Shown here piece after piece: positions 53,601 to 61,062 of a DNA stretch of 64,000 nt. The notes beneath the pieces were generated by a model. It was not told the origin of the DNA, made no database searches, and saw only the letters and a program-made list of their open reading frames with translations. Source of the DNA: an uncultured Clostridia bacterium (lineage in GTDB: Bacteria > Bacillota > Clostridia > CAKSNL01 > HGM11501); the NCBI GenBank assembly GCA_934476235.1, contig CAKSNL010000005.1, forward strand, positions 62,001 to 126,000. Direction: 5' to 3'. Each line of letters opens with the position of its first letter. Position 1 is the stretch's first letter. Made by a program: the position numbers and the translations under genes.

Positions 53601-53936
53601 TTTGGAAAAACCGGTCTTTAACGCGGAGCTGCTGAACGAGCGAAGGTCCTTTATATGCCTTTGGCATATCATCGCGAGTGCCATGTCCTTTCCGGCGGGG
53701 TCGACGGACCTTTTGCCGAGCGGTCCCGAATCCTGAAATCTGTGTGCAAGCCGCTGAAACGATAAAACCTCGGCTTTATTAAATCCGAGCGCGCCGGAAT
53801 ATTTTAAAAGCATTTTCTCCGCGGAAAGCGAGTGAGTTTCCGGAACGATTAAAAGCCCGTCATTTTCGGATACAAGACGGGCAATTTCATCACTCTTATT
53901 GCATTTTGCGGTACCTGTTATAATTAAAAGGGACAT
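50658..53936 (-). CDS. addB: ATP-dependent helicase/nuclease subunit B
   Basis: AddB is the Chi-recognising, iron-sulfur nuclease subunit of AddAB. 1092 residues. The C-terminal nuclease domain has RIVDYKSGSKTF and the four Cys expected for the 4Fe-4S cluster: one in ECYSSCRFKYYMQY and three in PCTYCDYKAAC. The N-terminal Walker A site, normally GRAGSGKT-like, is degenerate here (GTAKCNKS, residues 8-15, with Asn in place of the last Gly). Gene order folA-addB-addA with 1-base and 4-base junctions shows one operon. Confidence 0.95.
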   Translation of the reverse strand: MSLLIITGTAKCNKSDEIARLVSENDGLLIVPETHSLSAEKMLLKYSGALGFNKAEVLSFQRLAHRFQDSGPLGKRSVDPAGKDMALAMICQRHIKDLRSFSSSALKTGFSKKLLALIRELKRYNIDPPMLKEASEKAAGRLLSDKLWDISFIYEKYLEFIASGYTDSDDDLSRLYSYLLSEKPLAGHNIYIDRFSSFTGDEMLIIRALLSQAQSVTVALYSDPDSQGFQFASSEDTIDSLTAVAGELGITVNEKRLSSNASKEACHLEKNLFSYTPEPYSGETEEISLFTADSMYSEVVKTAGTILELVKNGQADFSDISVVCRDSETYSPLIKSIFPSFGIPFTDTERLSAAYHPLCVCITSAVEAAVTSSSTDSVLRYLKSGFSGVEREDTDLLENYMLSCGIYPSQFFSDEKWNYKANIYKGSENDPLLTERINNVRDKILPPLLNLKNALKGKIDSETFCHGVYAFMEETHLPALTAEVIKKYNLSGDTDRAARTEAVYNSLIKAMDSLIACSRGESLPAQKFLSVFSEGIFAVTSAIIPSGISCVNFSSASRYKGSESPYVFIIGLNSGVFPKTPENDGILTDSDKKFLTSLGIKTSPDTEHLNYEELSLLYSVMNSAEKKLYLSYPLKDITGSPLSASWVVGKITQIFPGIKADSDSEPHPAEYYISSPGATMFNMLDRLNRYMIKDEEIDDTWFMLYDWYKKHGFFIPDIPNAFSSMKKVSEIDKNITDALFSDGFKTSISRLECYSSCRFKYYMQYILNARPRADASFSRADVGTVLHRYAENVSRFLEENSVSWCDISDDDIKSVLNSTTRDYIDNGPNILKNSERSLYLVKRLEHLAYKMVYKIKEQFEYGGFTPLGSEIVFDEGKEYGAIKIPTPDGDVSLTGKIDRADVIKLPEGEFVRIVDYKSGSKTFSFSNIYSGLDLQLSVYMMALSSDGKKPGGMLYFKFDDPISAPGSNKTVKLDGLISDSEEFLSAIEPDSKVQKGKLTGKCYDAFLASEEGFNAIFKRVKKVIAALCTEMKKGSFEISPKGHDEKSPCTYCDYKAACAGNVTCEAIANIENDAWSYFSPADENREKEGEEA

Positions 53937-53937
53937 T

Positions 53938-54432
53938 TTATTTCTCCTTTTTCACGCGTTCATAGATCCAGTAGGAATATTCAAAGCCGCCGGACGAGAG
54001 CGTTTCTCCGACAGATACGGGCAAGAAATTTTCATCCTCGTCAAGATTCGGGAAAAACCTGTCCGCGTCAAATTCGTGGTGTATCTTGGTTATGTACGCT
54101 TTATCGACATAGGGCAAAAACGCACGGTAAATGCTCTCTCCGCCGAACACAAAAACATGTTCATCGCTTTTTGCCGCCTTTAGCGCCTCCTCTATACTGT
54201 GAACCTGTGTTACGGGCTTGTCTATCACCTCATCGGGAAAAGAGAGCACGATGTGCCGCCTTCCGGGGAGCGGATTTCCGCCGGGAAGAGAGTCTAAGGT
54301 CTTTTTGCCCAAAATCAGTGTGTGCCCCATGGTAAGCTCCTTGACATGCTTTAAATCGCCCGGAATGTGACACAAAAGGTCATTCCCCTTGCCGATTCCC
54401 CAGTTTTTATCGACCGCAACTATAAGTTCCAT
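53938..54432 (-). CDS. folA: Dihydrofolate reductase
   Basis: Reduces dihydrofolate to tetrahydrofolate with NADPH. The 164 residues start MELIVAVDKNWGIGKGNDLL and contain CHIPGDLKHVKELTMGHTLI (acidic active-site residue in GDLKH), LGKKTLDSLPGGNPLPGRRH and VFGGESIYRAFLPYVDKAYI. No thyA is next to it. It is the first gene of the minus-strand run and is driven by the promoter at 54493-54521. Confidence 0.96.
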   Translation of the reverse strand: MELIVAVDKNWGIGKGNDLLCHIPGDLKHVKELTMGHTLILGKKTLDSLPGGNPLPGRRHIVLSFPDEVIDKPVTQVHSIEEALKAAKSDEHVFVFGGESIYRAFLPYVDKAYITKIHHEFDADRFFPNLDEDENFLPVSVGETLSSGGFEYSYWIYERVKKEK

Positions 54433-54492
54433 AATAAATTACCTCACAAATTAATTATTTTAAATAAAAAAACATGCCCTATATTATATTTT

Positions 54493-54521
54493 ATTATAAT
54501 ATAATATAAATGAAATTGCAA
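54493..54521 (-). promoter_or_regulatory. Sigma-A promoter of folA-addB-addA
   Basis: Minus strand: TTGCAA (54521-54516), 17 bases, TATAAT (54498-54493), within a very AT-rich intergenic region. Confidence 0.7.
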
Positions 54522-54557
54522 GCACGGTTTTTTTGTCTGCAAAAAAAGAATAAATCG

Positions 54558-54586
54558 TTGATTTTTTTTAAGTGTTATGCTATACT
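54558..54586 (+). promoter_or_regulatory. Sigma-A promoter of asd-dapA-dapB
   Basis: TTGATT (54558-54563), 17 bases, TATACT (54581-54586). The promoter lies inside an imperfect inverted repeat (54558-54573 with 54584-54600, one bulge), with arms TTGATTTTTTTTAAGT and ACTTTTAAAAAAATCAA. Confidence 0.75.
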
Positions 54587-54617
54587 TTTAAAAAAATCAA
54601 TAATGGGAGGCGTTTAT

Positions 54618-55697
54618 ATGAAGGAGTATAGAGCAGGAATTATCGGTGCGACGGGAATGGTCGGGCAGAGGCTTATTACACTGCTATGCGGTCATCCGTG
54701 GTTTAAGATAAGCGTACTTGCGGCATCTTCAAACAGTGCGGGCAAGTCCTACAGAGAATCCGTTGACGGACGTTGGGTAATGAAAACTCCGCTGCCAGGC
54801 ACTATAGGCGATATGACAGTGTATGATGCTGTTTCCGATTTGGATATAATAAAGAAAAACGCGGACTTTTTGTTTTGCGCGGTCAATATGAAAAAGGATG
54901 AGATCAAGGCGCTTGAAGAGCTTTATGCAAAAAATGAGCTGCCCGTGATTTCGAATAACTCGGCTAACAGATTGGTCGGCGATGTGCCGATGATAATTCC
55001 CGAGGTAAACGGGGATCATCTTGCCGTTATAGAAGAACAGAGGAAAAGACTCGGAACGAAAAAAGGCTTTATCGCCGTTAAGTCAAACTGCTCCATTCAG
55101 AGCTATGTTCCGGCGCTGACTCCGCTTTTAAAGTACGGAATCGAGGATGTTTTGGTTTCTACATATCAGGCGATATCTGGAGCGGGAAAGACCTTTGAAA
55201 GGTGGCCCGAGATGGTCGACAACATAATCCCCTATATCGGCGGAGAAGAGGAAAAAAGCGAGATCGAGCCTTTAAAGGTCTGGGGCAGCGTCGAAAGCGG
55301 AAAGATAGTTCCGGCAAGCGAGCCTAAGATAAGCGCGCAGTGCATAAGAGTTCCGGTGACGGACGGGCATTTTGCGACGGTTTCCGTCAAATTCAAAAAT
55401 AAGCCGTCAAAAGAAGAGATAATAAAGGACTGGAAGGAATATTCGGGCGAACCGCAGAGGCTTAAGCTTCCGCATGCTCCGGAAAAGTTCATTCACTATT
55501 TTGAGGAAGATGACAGACCGCAGATAAGAACAGAGCGCGACTTAGAGGGCGGCATGGCAGTCAGCGTCGGTCGTTTGAGAGAGGACAATGTGCTTGACTA
55601 TAAATTTGTTTCGCTGTCACACAACACTCTTCGCGGAGCAGCGGGAGGCGGAGTATTGCTCGCCGAGCTTCTTGCGGCAAAGGGATATTTTGACTAA
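54618..55697 (+). CDS. asd: Aspartate-semialdehyde dehydrogenase
   Basis: Makes aspartate 4-semialdehyde, the branch point to lysine/diaminopimelate, threonine and methionine. The 359 residues include the NADP-binding IIGATGMVGQRLI, the catalytic Cys in AVKSNCSIQSYVPALTPL, QAISGAGKTFERWP and the C-terminal LRGAAGGGVLLAELL. Length and motifs fit the archaeal/fungal-like ASADH branch found in many Clostridia. I chose the ATG at 54618 (GGGAGG upstream); a longer frame from 54510 crosses the promoter. Confidence 0.95.
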   Translation: MKEYRAGIIGATGMVGQRLITLLCGHPWFKISVLAASSNSAGKSYRESVDGRWVMKTPLPGTIGDMTVYDAVSDLDIIKKNADFLFCAVNMKKDEIKALEELYAKNELPVISNNSANRLVGDVPMIIPEVNGDHLAVIEEQRKRLGTKKGFIAVKSNCSIQSYVPALTPLLKYGIEDVLVSTYQAISGAGKTFERWPEMVDNIIPYIGGEEEKSEIEPLKVWGSVESGKIVPASEPKISAQCIRVPVTDGHFATVSVKFKNKPSKEEIIKDWKEYSGEPQRLKLPHAPEKFIHYFEEDDRPQIRTERDLEGGMAVSVGRLREDNVLDYKFVSLSHNTLRGAAGGGVLLAELLAAKGYFD

Positions 55698-55718
55698 AGA
55701 ACATATCGGAGGATCAAA

Positions 55719-56606
55719 ATGAAACATACGGTATTTAAGGGCGCGGCGGCAGCGCTGATTACGCCTTTTAATGAAAACGGAACGATAAATTATGACGCGT
55801 TCGGAAAGATAATTGATTTTCAGATAAATAATAAGACGGACGCGCTTGTTGTCTGCGGAACGACCGGTGAGCCTTCAACCATGCCCGATGAAGAACACAG
55901 ACAGGCGATGAGGTTTGCAATAGAATATGTAAACGGGCGTGTTCCGGTTATCGCGGGGACGGGCAGCAACGACACCGAGTATTGCATTGAGCTTTCAATT
56001 GAAGCTCAGAAAATGGGTGCGGACGCACTTTTATTGGTGACGCCCTATTACAACAAGTGCACACAAAAAGGTCTTAAACTCCACTATGAGAAAGTAGCGT
56101 CCAAGGTGGATATTCCCATGATTTTATACTCCGTTAAATCAAGGACCGGCGTTAATATTACGCCGGAAACGCTTTATGAGCTTTCGAAAACGGAAAATAT
56201 TGTTGCGGTCAAGGAAGCGAGCGGGGATATTTCGCAGGTTGCGAAGATAAGCGCCCTATGCGGCGACAGGTTAGACATTTACTCGGGAAACGATGACCAG
56301 ATAATTCCGATTCTTTCACTCGGAGGCATCGGCGTTATCTCGGTGCTTTCAAACGTTATGCCGGAATTTACGCATAGCATTGTATTTGACTATCTTGAAG
56401 GAAAGCATAAAGAGGCACTTTGCAAGCAGCTTAGTGTGCTTGACCTTATTGACGCGCTGTTTTCGGAGGTCAACCCGATACCGGTAAAGACCGCAATGAA
56501 TCTGATGGGCTTTAACGCAGGTCCTTTGAGACTGCCGCTATGCGATATGGAAGAGAAAAACCTTATTAAGCTTAAAGAGGCACTTTTAAAACACAAACTG
56601 ATATAA
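55719..56606 (+). CDS. dapA: 4-hydroxy-tetrahydrodipicolinate synthase
   Basis: Condenses pyruvate with aspartate semialdehyde, the first step to diaminopimelate and, in spores, dipicolinate. 295 residues with CGTTGEPSTMPDEE, TPYYNKCTQKGLKLHYEKVA, and the Schiff-base Lys in IVAVKEASGDISQ. It follows asd by 21 bases and precedes dapB by 19 bases; all three use the promoter at 54558. Confidence 0.97.
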   Translation: MKHTVFKGAAAALITPFNENGTINYDAFGKIIDFQINNKTDALVVCGTTGEPSTMPDEEHRQAMRFAIEYVNGRVPVIAGTGSNDTEYCIELSIEAQKMGADALLLVTPYYNKCTQKGLKLHYEKVASKVDIPMILYSVKSRTGVNITPETLYELSKTENIVAVKEASGDISQVAKISALCGDRLDIYSGNDDQIIPILSLGGIGVISVLSNVMPEFTHSIVFDYLEGKHKEALCKQLSVLDLIDALFSEVNPIPVKTAMNLMGFNAGPLRLPLCDMEEKNLIKLKEALLKHKLI

Positions 56607-56625
56607 ATACAAAGGGACGGTAGTT

Positions 56626-57378
56626 ATGGTTAGAATTTTGTTAAACGGAGCGAACGGCAAAATGGGGCAGGAAATCGCACTCATGGCTAAAGACTCCGAC
56701 GAATGTGTTATAACCGCCGGAGTGGATAAATTCACGGAAAAGGAAAACGATTTTCCGGTGTATCGGAATCTTTCCGATTGCAAAGAGGAATTTGACGTTG
56801 TGATTGATTTTTCAAATTCTTCGGGACTTGATGAGCTTTTGGATTACACGGTCAAAGTTAAAAAGCCGGTCGTGATAGCGACGACCGGGGCGACCGATGA
56901 ACAAAAGGAAAAAATAAAGAAGGCATCGGAAAGCACGGCGGTATTTTACTCTGCCAATATGTCGCTCGGCATAAACCTTTTGATTGACCTTGTAAAAAAG
57001 GCGGCGGGTGTGCTGGGGGACGGTTACGATATTGAAATTATCGAAAAGCACCACAATCAGAAGTTAGACGCTCCGAGCGGGACGGCGCTTTTGATTGCCG
57101 ACTCCATAAGCGCAGTGGAGCCTTCTCCCATGGAGTATGTCTACGACAGACATTCGGTGAGAAAAAAGCGCGATAAAAAGGAGATCGGAATATCATCGGT
57201 CCGCGGCGGAACGATCGTCGGCGAGCATGAGGTGATTTTTGCCGGTCCCGATGAAATTATTGAAATAAAGCATCACGCTTCGTCAAGGCGCGTGTTTGCA
57301 CAGGGCGCCCTTCGTGCGGCTGTATTCCTATGCGGAATGAAAAAGGGATTATACAGCATGAAAGATTTAATAAAATAA
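56626..57378 (+). CDS. dapB: 4-hydroxy-tetrahydrodipicolinate reductase
   Basis: NAD(P)H-dependent reductase for the second step of the diaminopimelate branch. 250 residues: nucleotide-binding LLNGANGKMGQEIA, ATTGATDEQKEKI, SANMSLGINLLIDL, and the catalytic EIIEKHHNQKLDAPSGTALL. RBS GGGACGG. It is followed after 25 bases by the fusion gene. Confidence 0.97.
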   Translation: MVRILLNGANGKMGQEIALMAKDSDECVITAGVDKFTEKENDFPVYRNLSDCKEEFDVVIDFSNSSGLDELLDYTVKVKKPVVIATTGATDEQKEKIKKASESTAVFYSANMSLGINLLIDLVKKAAGVLGDGYDIEIIEKHHNQKLDAPSGTALLIADSISAVEPSPMEYVYDRHSVRKKRDKKEIGISSVRGGTIVGEHEVIFAGPDEIIEIKHHASSRRVFAQGALRAAVFLCGMKKGLYSMKDLIK

Positions 57379-57403
57379 ATTTAACGAAGGGAATTGGTTT
57401 TTA

Positions 57404-59929
57404 ATGAAAACAGCATTTTCGACATTGGGCTGCCCGGATTTCAGCTGGGCTGACATATATACAATGGCAAAGGACATGGGTTTTAACGGAATTGAGCTCA
57501 GAGGGCTGGGCGACGATATTTTTACAGTCCGGTCGAAGCCTTTTGTTCCGACCCAGATAGATAACACCGTTAAAAAGCTTGAAAGTCTGGGACTTGAGGT
57601 TCCCTGTATTTCGTCGGGCTGCTGCCTTAAGGACAGGGAGAAGGAAACGGACAATATAAATGAAATAGTCCAGTACCTTACTCTGGCGTCAAGCCTTAAA
57701 TCAAGCTATATAAGAATCCTCGGAGATAAGGATCCCGCTCCCGGAGGGGAGGACCCGGACGATGAGTACATCGTTTCTGTTCTTAAAAAGCTTTCGCCGC
57801 TTGCAAAAGAGGCAAATGTAACGCTTTTGGTCGAAACAAACGGAGCGTATGCGGACACAAAAAGGCTTAAAAAGCTGATTGACGCGGTTGACAGTCCTTA
57901 TGTAGCCGTTCTTTGGGATCTTCAGCATCCCTACAGATTCTTTAACGAATCGCCCGAGGAGACCTATGAAAATATCGGGCAGTACGTTAAATACGTTCAT
58001 GTGAAGGATTCAAGAGTCATTGAAGGCAGGATAATGTATTTCATGATGGGCGACGGGGACATGCCCCTTCGCGAAATGCTTAATCTGCTCAAGACCAAGG
58101 GGTATGAAGGCTATGTTTCGCTTGAGTGGGTAAAGCGCTGGGCGCGTGACCTTGCGGAAGCCGGAATTGTGTTCCCGCAGTTCGCCTATTATATGAAGCC
58201 CTATGTTAAAAAGCATAAGCATCCGCTTCAGACCTGCCGGAGGGGCGACGGGAAATACATCTGGCCCAAGGACAGGCTCATCGACTATACGTTTTCCGGG
58301 GTGCTTGACAGAGTGTGCGAAGAGTTCCCGAGCCAGTATGCATTCAGATTCACCGAGACTGACTATACAAGGACATATCCCGAGTTCAGAAATGATGTGG
58401 ATGCGTTTGCTCAGGCGCTCATAGCGCTCGGCGTTAAAAAGGGAGATCATGTTGCTGTCTGGGCGACCAATGTGCCGGAGTGGTACATCACATTCTGGGC
58501 AACGGTTAAGATAGGCGCGGTTTTGGTCACGGTAAATACCGGATACAAGATCTACGAGGCTGAATATCTTTTAAGACAGTCCGATACACATACGCTTGTC
58601 ATGATAGAGGGCTGCAAGGATTCAAACTATGTCGAGATCATGCAGACTCTTTGCCCCGAGCTTTTGACAAAGGGAGACGGTCCGCTTAACTCGGAAAGGC
58701 TTCCGAGACTTAAAAATGTCGTTACGGTCGGGTGCGAGGCTCCAGGGTGCTACACGTTTGCCGAGGCCTTAGAAAAGGGAAAGGATGTAGACAAGGAAAC
58801 CGTTTATGAAATGGCACGCAGAACCAAGTGCACGGATGTGTGCAATATGCAGTACACTTCCGGAACGACGGGATTTCCCAAGGGCGTTATGCTGACGCAT
58901 TATAACGTTGTCAACAACGGCAAAAATATCGGCGACTGCATGGATCTTTCCACGGCGGATGAAATGATGATTCAGGTTCCGATGTTCCACTGCTTCGGAA
59001 TGGTGCTTGCGATGACGGCATGCGTGACTCACGGAACCGCAATGAGCCCGATTACCGCTTTTTCACCCAGGAAGTCGCTTAACTGCATATATAATGAAAA
59101 AATAACTGCTTTCCACGGTGTGCCGACGATGTTTATCGCACTTTTGGAGCATCCCGATTTTGACGCGGATAAGTTTAAGAACATGCGCACCGGTATAATG
59201 GCGGGAAGCCCGTGCCCGATAAAGGTTATGGAGGACGTTATAAATAAAATGCATATGAGCGAAATATGCATAACCTACGGTCAGACCGAGGCTTCACCCG
59301 GATGCACCATGAGCAAGACGACCGATTCGGTTGAAAAGAGAGTTAACACGGTCGGGCAGGCGATGTACGGAATCGAGTGCAAAATTGTCGACCCTGAAAC
59401 GGGAGAGGAGCTTCCCGATAACACGGACGGCGAATTTGTAGCCCGCGGATACAACATAATGAAGGGCTATTACAATATGCCCGAGGCAACTGCCGCGGCG
59501 ATAGACGAGGACGGATGGCTTCACACGGGCGACCTTGCAAGAAGAACTCCCGACGGATATTTCAAGATCACGGGGCGCATTAAAGATATGATAATCCGCG
59601 GCGGAGAAAACATTTACCCCAAGGAGATTGAAGACTTTATCTATACCTACGATAAGGTGAAGGACGTTCAGGTCATCGGCGTCCCGGACGAGCAGTACGG
59701 CGAGGAGATTGCGGCGTACGTCATTGCAAAAGAGGGCGTGACCGTGACGGAGGACGAGATAAAGGATTATGTACGCTCAAATATGGCAAAGCACAAGGTT
59801 CCGAGATACGTTATAATGACTGATGCGTTCCCCATGAACGCAGCGGGAAAAATATTAAAATACAAAATGCGCGAGGTCGCAATCGAAAAGCTTGATCTTA
59901 AAAATGCAAGTAAAATCGAAACCGCATAA
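57404..59929 (+). CDS. Fusion of a sugar-isomerase-type TIM barrel with an AMP-forming acyl-CoA-ligase-type enzyme
   Basis: One uninterrupted 841-residue frame. Residues 1-265 form a xylose isomerase-like TIM barrel of the sugar phosphate isomerase/epimerase family with a plausible metal quartet: Glu144 (LLVETNGAY), Asp172 (VLWDLQHPY), His199 (YVHVKDSR), Glu241 (VSLEWVKRW). Residues about 290-835 are an ANL-superfamily adenylating enzyme: MQYTSGTTGFPKGVMLTHYN (from 482), YGQTEASPGC, TGDLARRTPDGYFKITGRIK, GGENIYPKEIEDF and the catalytic Lys816 in NAAGKILKYK. No PCP or condensation domain. The ligase half resembles medium/long-chain acyl-CoA synthetases. It is the last gene of the asd-dapAB operon; substrate unknown. 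Confidence 0.88.
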   Translation: MKTAFSTLGCPDFSWADIYTMAKDMGFNGIELRGLGDDIFTVRSKPFVPTQIDNTVKKLESLGLEVPCISSGCCLKDREKETDNINEIVQYLTLASSLKSSYIRILGDKDPAPGGEDPDDEYIVSVLKKLSPLAKEANVTLLVETNGAYADTKRLKKLIDAVDSPYVAVLWDLQHPYRFFNESPEETYENIGQYVKYVHVKDSRVIEGRIMYFMMGDGDMPLREMLNLLKTKGYEGYVSLEWVKRWARDLAEAGIVFPQFAYYMKPYVKKHKHPLQTCRRGDGKYIWPKDRLIDYTFSGVLDRVCEEFPSQYAFRFTETDYTRTYPEFRNDVDAFAQALIALGVKKGDHVAVWATNVPEWYITFWATVKIGAVLVTVNTGYKIYEAEYLLRQSDTHTLVMIEGCKDSNYVEIMQTLCPELLTKGDGPLNSERLPRLKNVVTVGCEAPGCYTFAEALEKGKDVDKETVYEMARRTKCTDVCNMQYTSGTTGFPKGVMLTHYNVVNNGKNIGDCMDLSTADEMMIQVPMFHCFGMVLAMTACVTHGTAMSPITAFSPRKSLNCIYNEKITAFHGVPTMFIALLEHPDFDADKFKNMRTGIMAGSPCPIKVMEDVINKMHMSEICITYGQTEASPGCTMSKTTDSVEKRVNTVGQAMYGIECKIVDPETGEELPDNTDGEFVARGYNIMKGYYNMPEATAAAIDEDGWLHTGDLARRTPDGYFKITGRIKDMIIRGGENIYPKEIEDFIYTYDKVKDVQVIGVPDEQYGEEIAAYVIAKEGVTVTEDEIKDYVRSNMAKHKVPRYVIMTDAFPMNAAGKILKYKMREVAIEKLDLKNASKIETA

Positions 59930-59931
59930 AA

Positions 59932-59967
59932 AATAACAGCCGACATCAGTCGGTTGTTATTTTTTTT
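59932..59967. terminator. Terminator between the fusion gene and lacI
   Basis: AATAACAGCCGAC (59932-59944)/GTCGGTTGTTATT (59949-59961) with loop ATCA and T-runs on both strands; it overlaps the end of the convergent lacI gene. Confidence 0.9.
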
Positions 59968-60923
59968 ACGCTTTTGCGTTCAACAAGTCTGGGATTTACC
60001 AGTGTGTCGGATTTTATGCGGATATATTTATTGTCGATTTTCTTAAACAGCAAATCCATTAAAGCGTCGATATTTTCGTGAGGGGAAACGGCGACAGAGG
60101 TTAAAGGAGTGCTCAACGTTTCGCCTGCCGAGATATTGTCCATCCCGACGACGGAAATATCGTCCGGAACCTTAAGAGAGTGTTCGCGGATGCTTTTTAT
60201 CGCTCCGATAGCGATGTAGTCATACGCGGCGACGACCGCGGTCGGGTGTTCTCTGCCCTCTAAAATCTCGTTCATCGAGACGTATCCGGCTTTCTCAAAT
60301 CTTAATGTGCTTATTTTGATGAGATTGCGGTCAATCAATAGCCCGGCTTTTTGCATTGCCGAAATAAAATAATCGTTTTTCGTTACTGTAAGCTCCTCGC
60401 CGATATATGCGATTCTTTTGTGACCGTTGTCTTTTAAGTACTTTACCAGTGATGCGACAGCGTTTTCAATGTCGAACCGAACGCAGTCATATAAGGGGTC
60501 GGCTGAATCTGCGCCGAAAATCAGAGCCGGAAATTTGTCGGGATTTTTAATTTTTGACGCGTCGGACATTATTATAATGCCGTCCGTATTTGCACTGTAA
60601 GCAAAATATGAAAACAGTGTTTTGGTGCACTCCGGATCAAACCCGGTCTCGGCTACAACCAAAACCGCGCCGCGTTTTTTCAGGCATTCGGAAAAATCAG
60701 CGATAATGCCGGTATAGTATTCGCTTTTAAATTCCGGAACTATAAGTGCAATCGTGTACGTTCCTGGTCTGCACTTTGAATATTTTTCGTATATGCCCAT
60801 TTCTTTTGCTTTTTTTATGATGATCTCGCGTGTTTTGTCGGATATTTCACTTTTTCCGGAAAGCACCTTGGACACGGTTGAAACCGAAAACCCGGTAGAT
60901 TCCGCCAGAGCTTTCAATGACAT
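59946..60923 (-). CDS. LacI-family transcriptional regulator
   Basis: 325 residues from the ATG at 60923, which follows AGAGGTGG. The N-terminal LacI HTH with hinge is MSLKALAESTGFSVSTVSKV followed by LSGKSEISDKTRE; the rest is a periplasmic-binding-protein-like effector domain (IALIVPEF, IIIMSDAS, IAYIGEE, AVVAAYDYIAIGAI, SVVGMDNI). It is divergent from an MFS transporter gene with an operator-like palindrome between them, so it probably controls that transporter and itself. The effector, probably a sugar or nucleoside, is unknown. Confidence 0.93.
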   Translation of the reverse strand: MSLKALAESTGFSVSTVSKVLSGKSEISDKTREIIIKKAKEMGIYEKYSKCRPGTYTIALIVPEFKSEYYTGIIADFSECLKKRGAVLVVAETGFDPECTKTLFSYFAYSANTDGIIIMSDASKIKNPDKFPALIFGADSADPLYDCVRFDIENAVASLVKYLKDNGHKRIAYIGEELTVTKNDYFISAMQKAGLLIDRNLIKISTLRFEKAGYVSMNEILEGREHPTAVVAAYDYIAIGAIKSIREHSLKVPDDISVVGMDNISAGETLSTPLTSVAVSPHENIDALMDLLFKKIDNKYIRIKSDTLVNPRLVERKSVKKITTD

Positions 60924-60987
60924 AAAACCACCTCTTAAATCAATTATAAGGCATTTTGCCTCAGATTGCAATTAAAAATCAGAGTTT

Positions 60988-61002
60988 ACGAAAATGTTTC
61001 GT
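60988..61002. promoter_or_regulatory. Probable LacI-family operator
   Basis: ACGAAA (60988-60993), ATG, TTTCGT (60997-61002): a 15-bp palindrome lying 65 bases upstream of lacI and 11 bases before the -35 of the MFS gene promoter. LacI-family sites are short palindromes of this kind. Confidence 0.55.
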
Positions 61003-61013
61003 TGCAAATTCCG

Positions 61014-61042
61014 TTGACTTATCCTGTAATTGCCGCTATTAT
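61014..61042 (+). promoter_or_regulatory. Sigma-A promoter of the MFS gene
   Basis: TTGACT (61014-61019), 17 bases, TATTAT (61037-61042), followed by AAGGGGG and the start codon at 61063. Confidence 0.8.
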
Positions 61043-61062
61043 AGTAAAAAAAGGGGGATATT

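Noticed and set aside
54433..54617. Lysine riboswitch or T-box before asd
   Set aside because: The region is AT-rich with only promoter elements and simple palindromes; no conserved aptamer or specifier/antiterminator blocks are visible.
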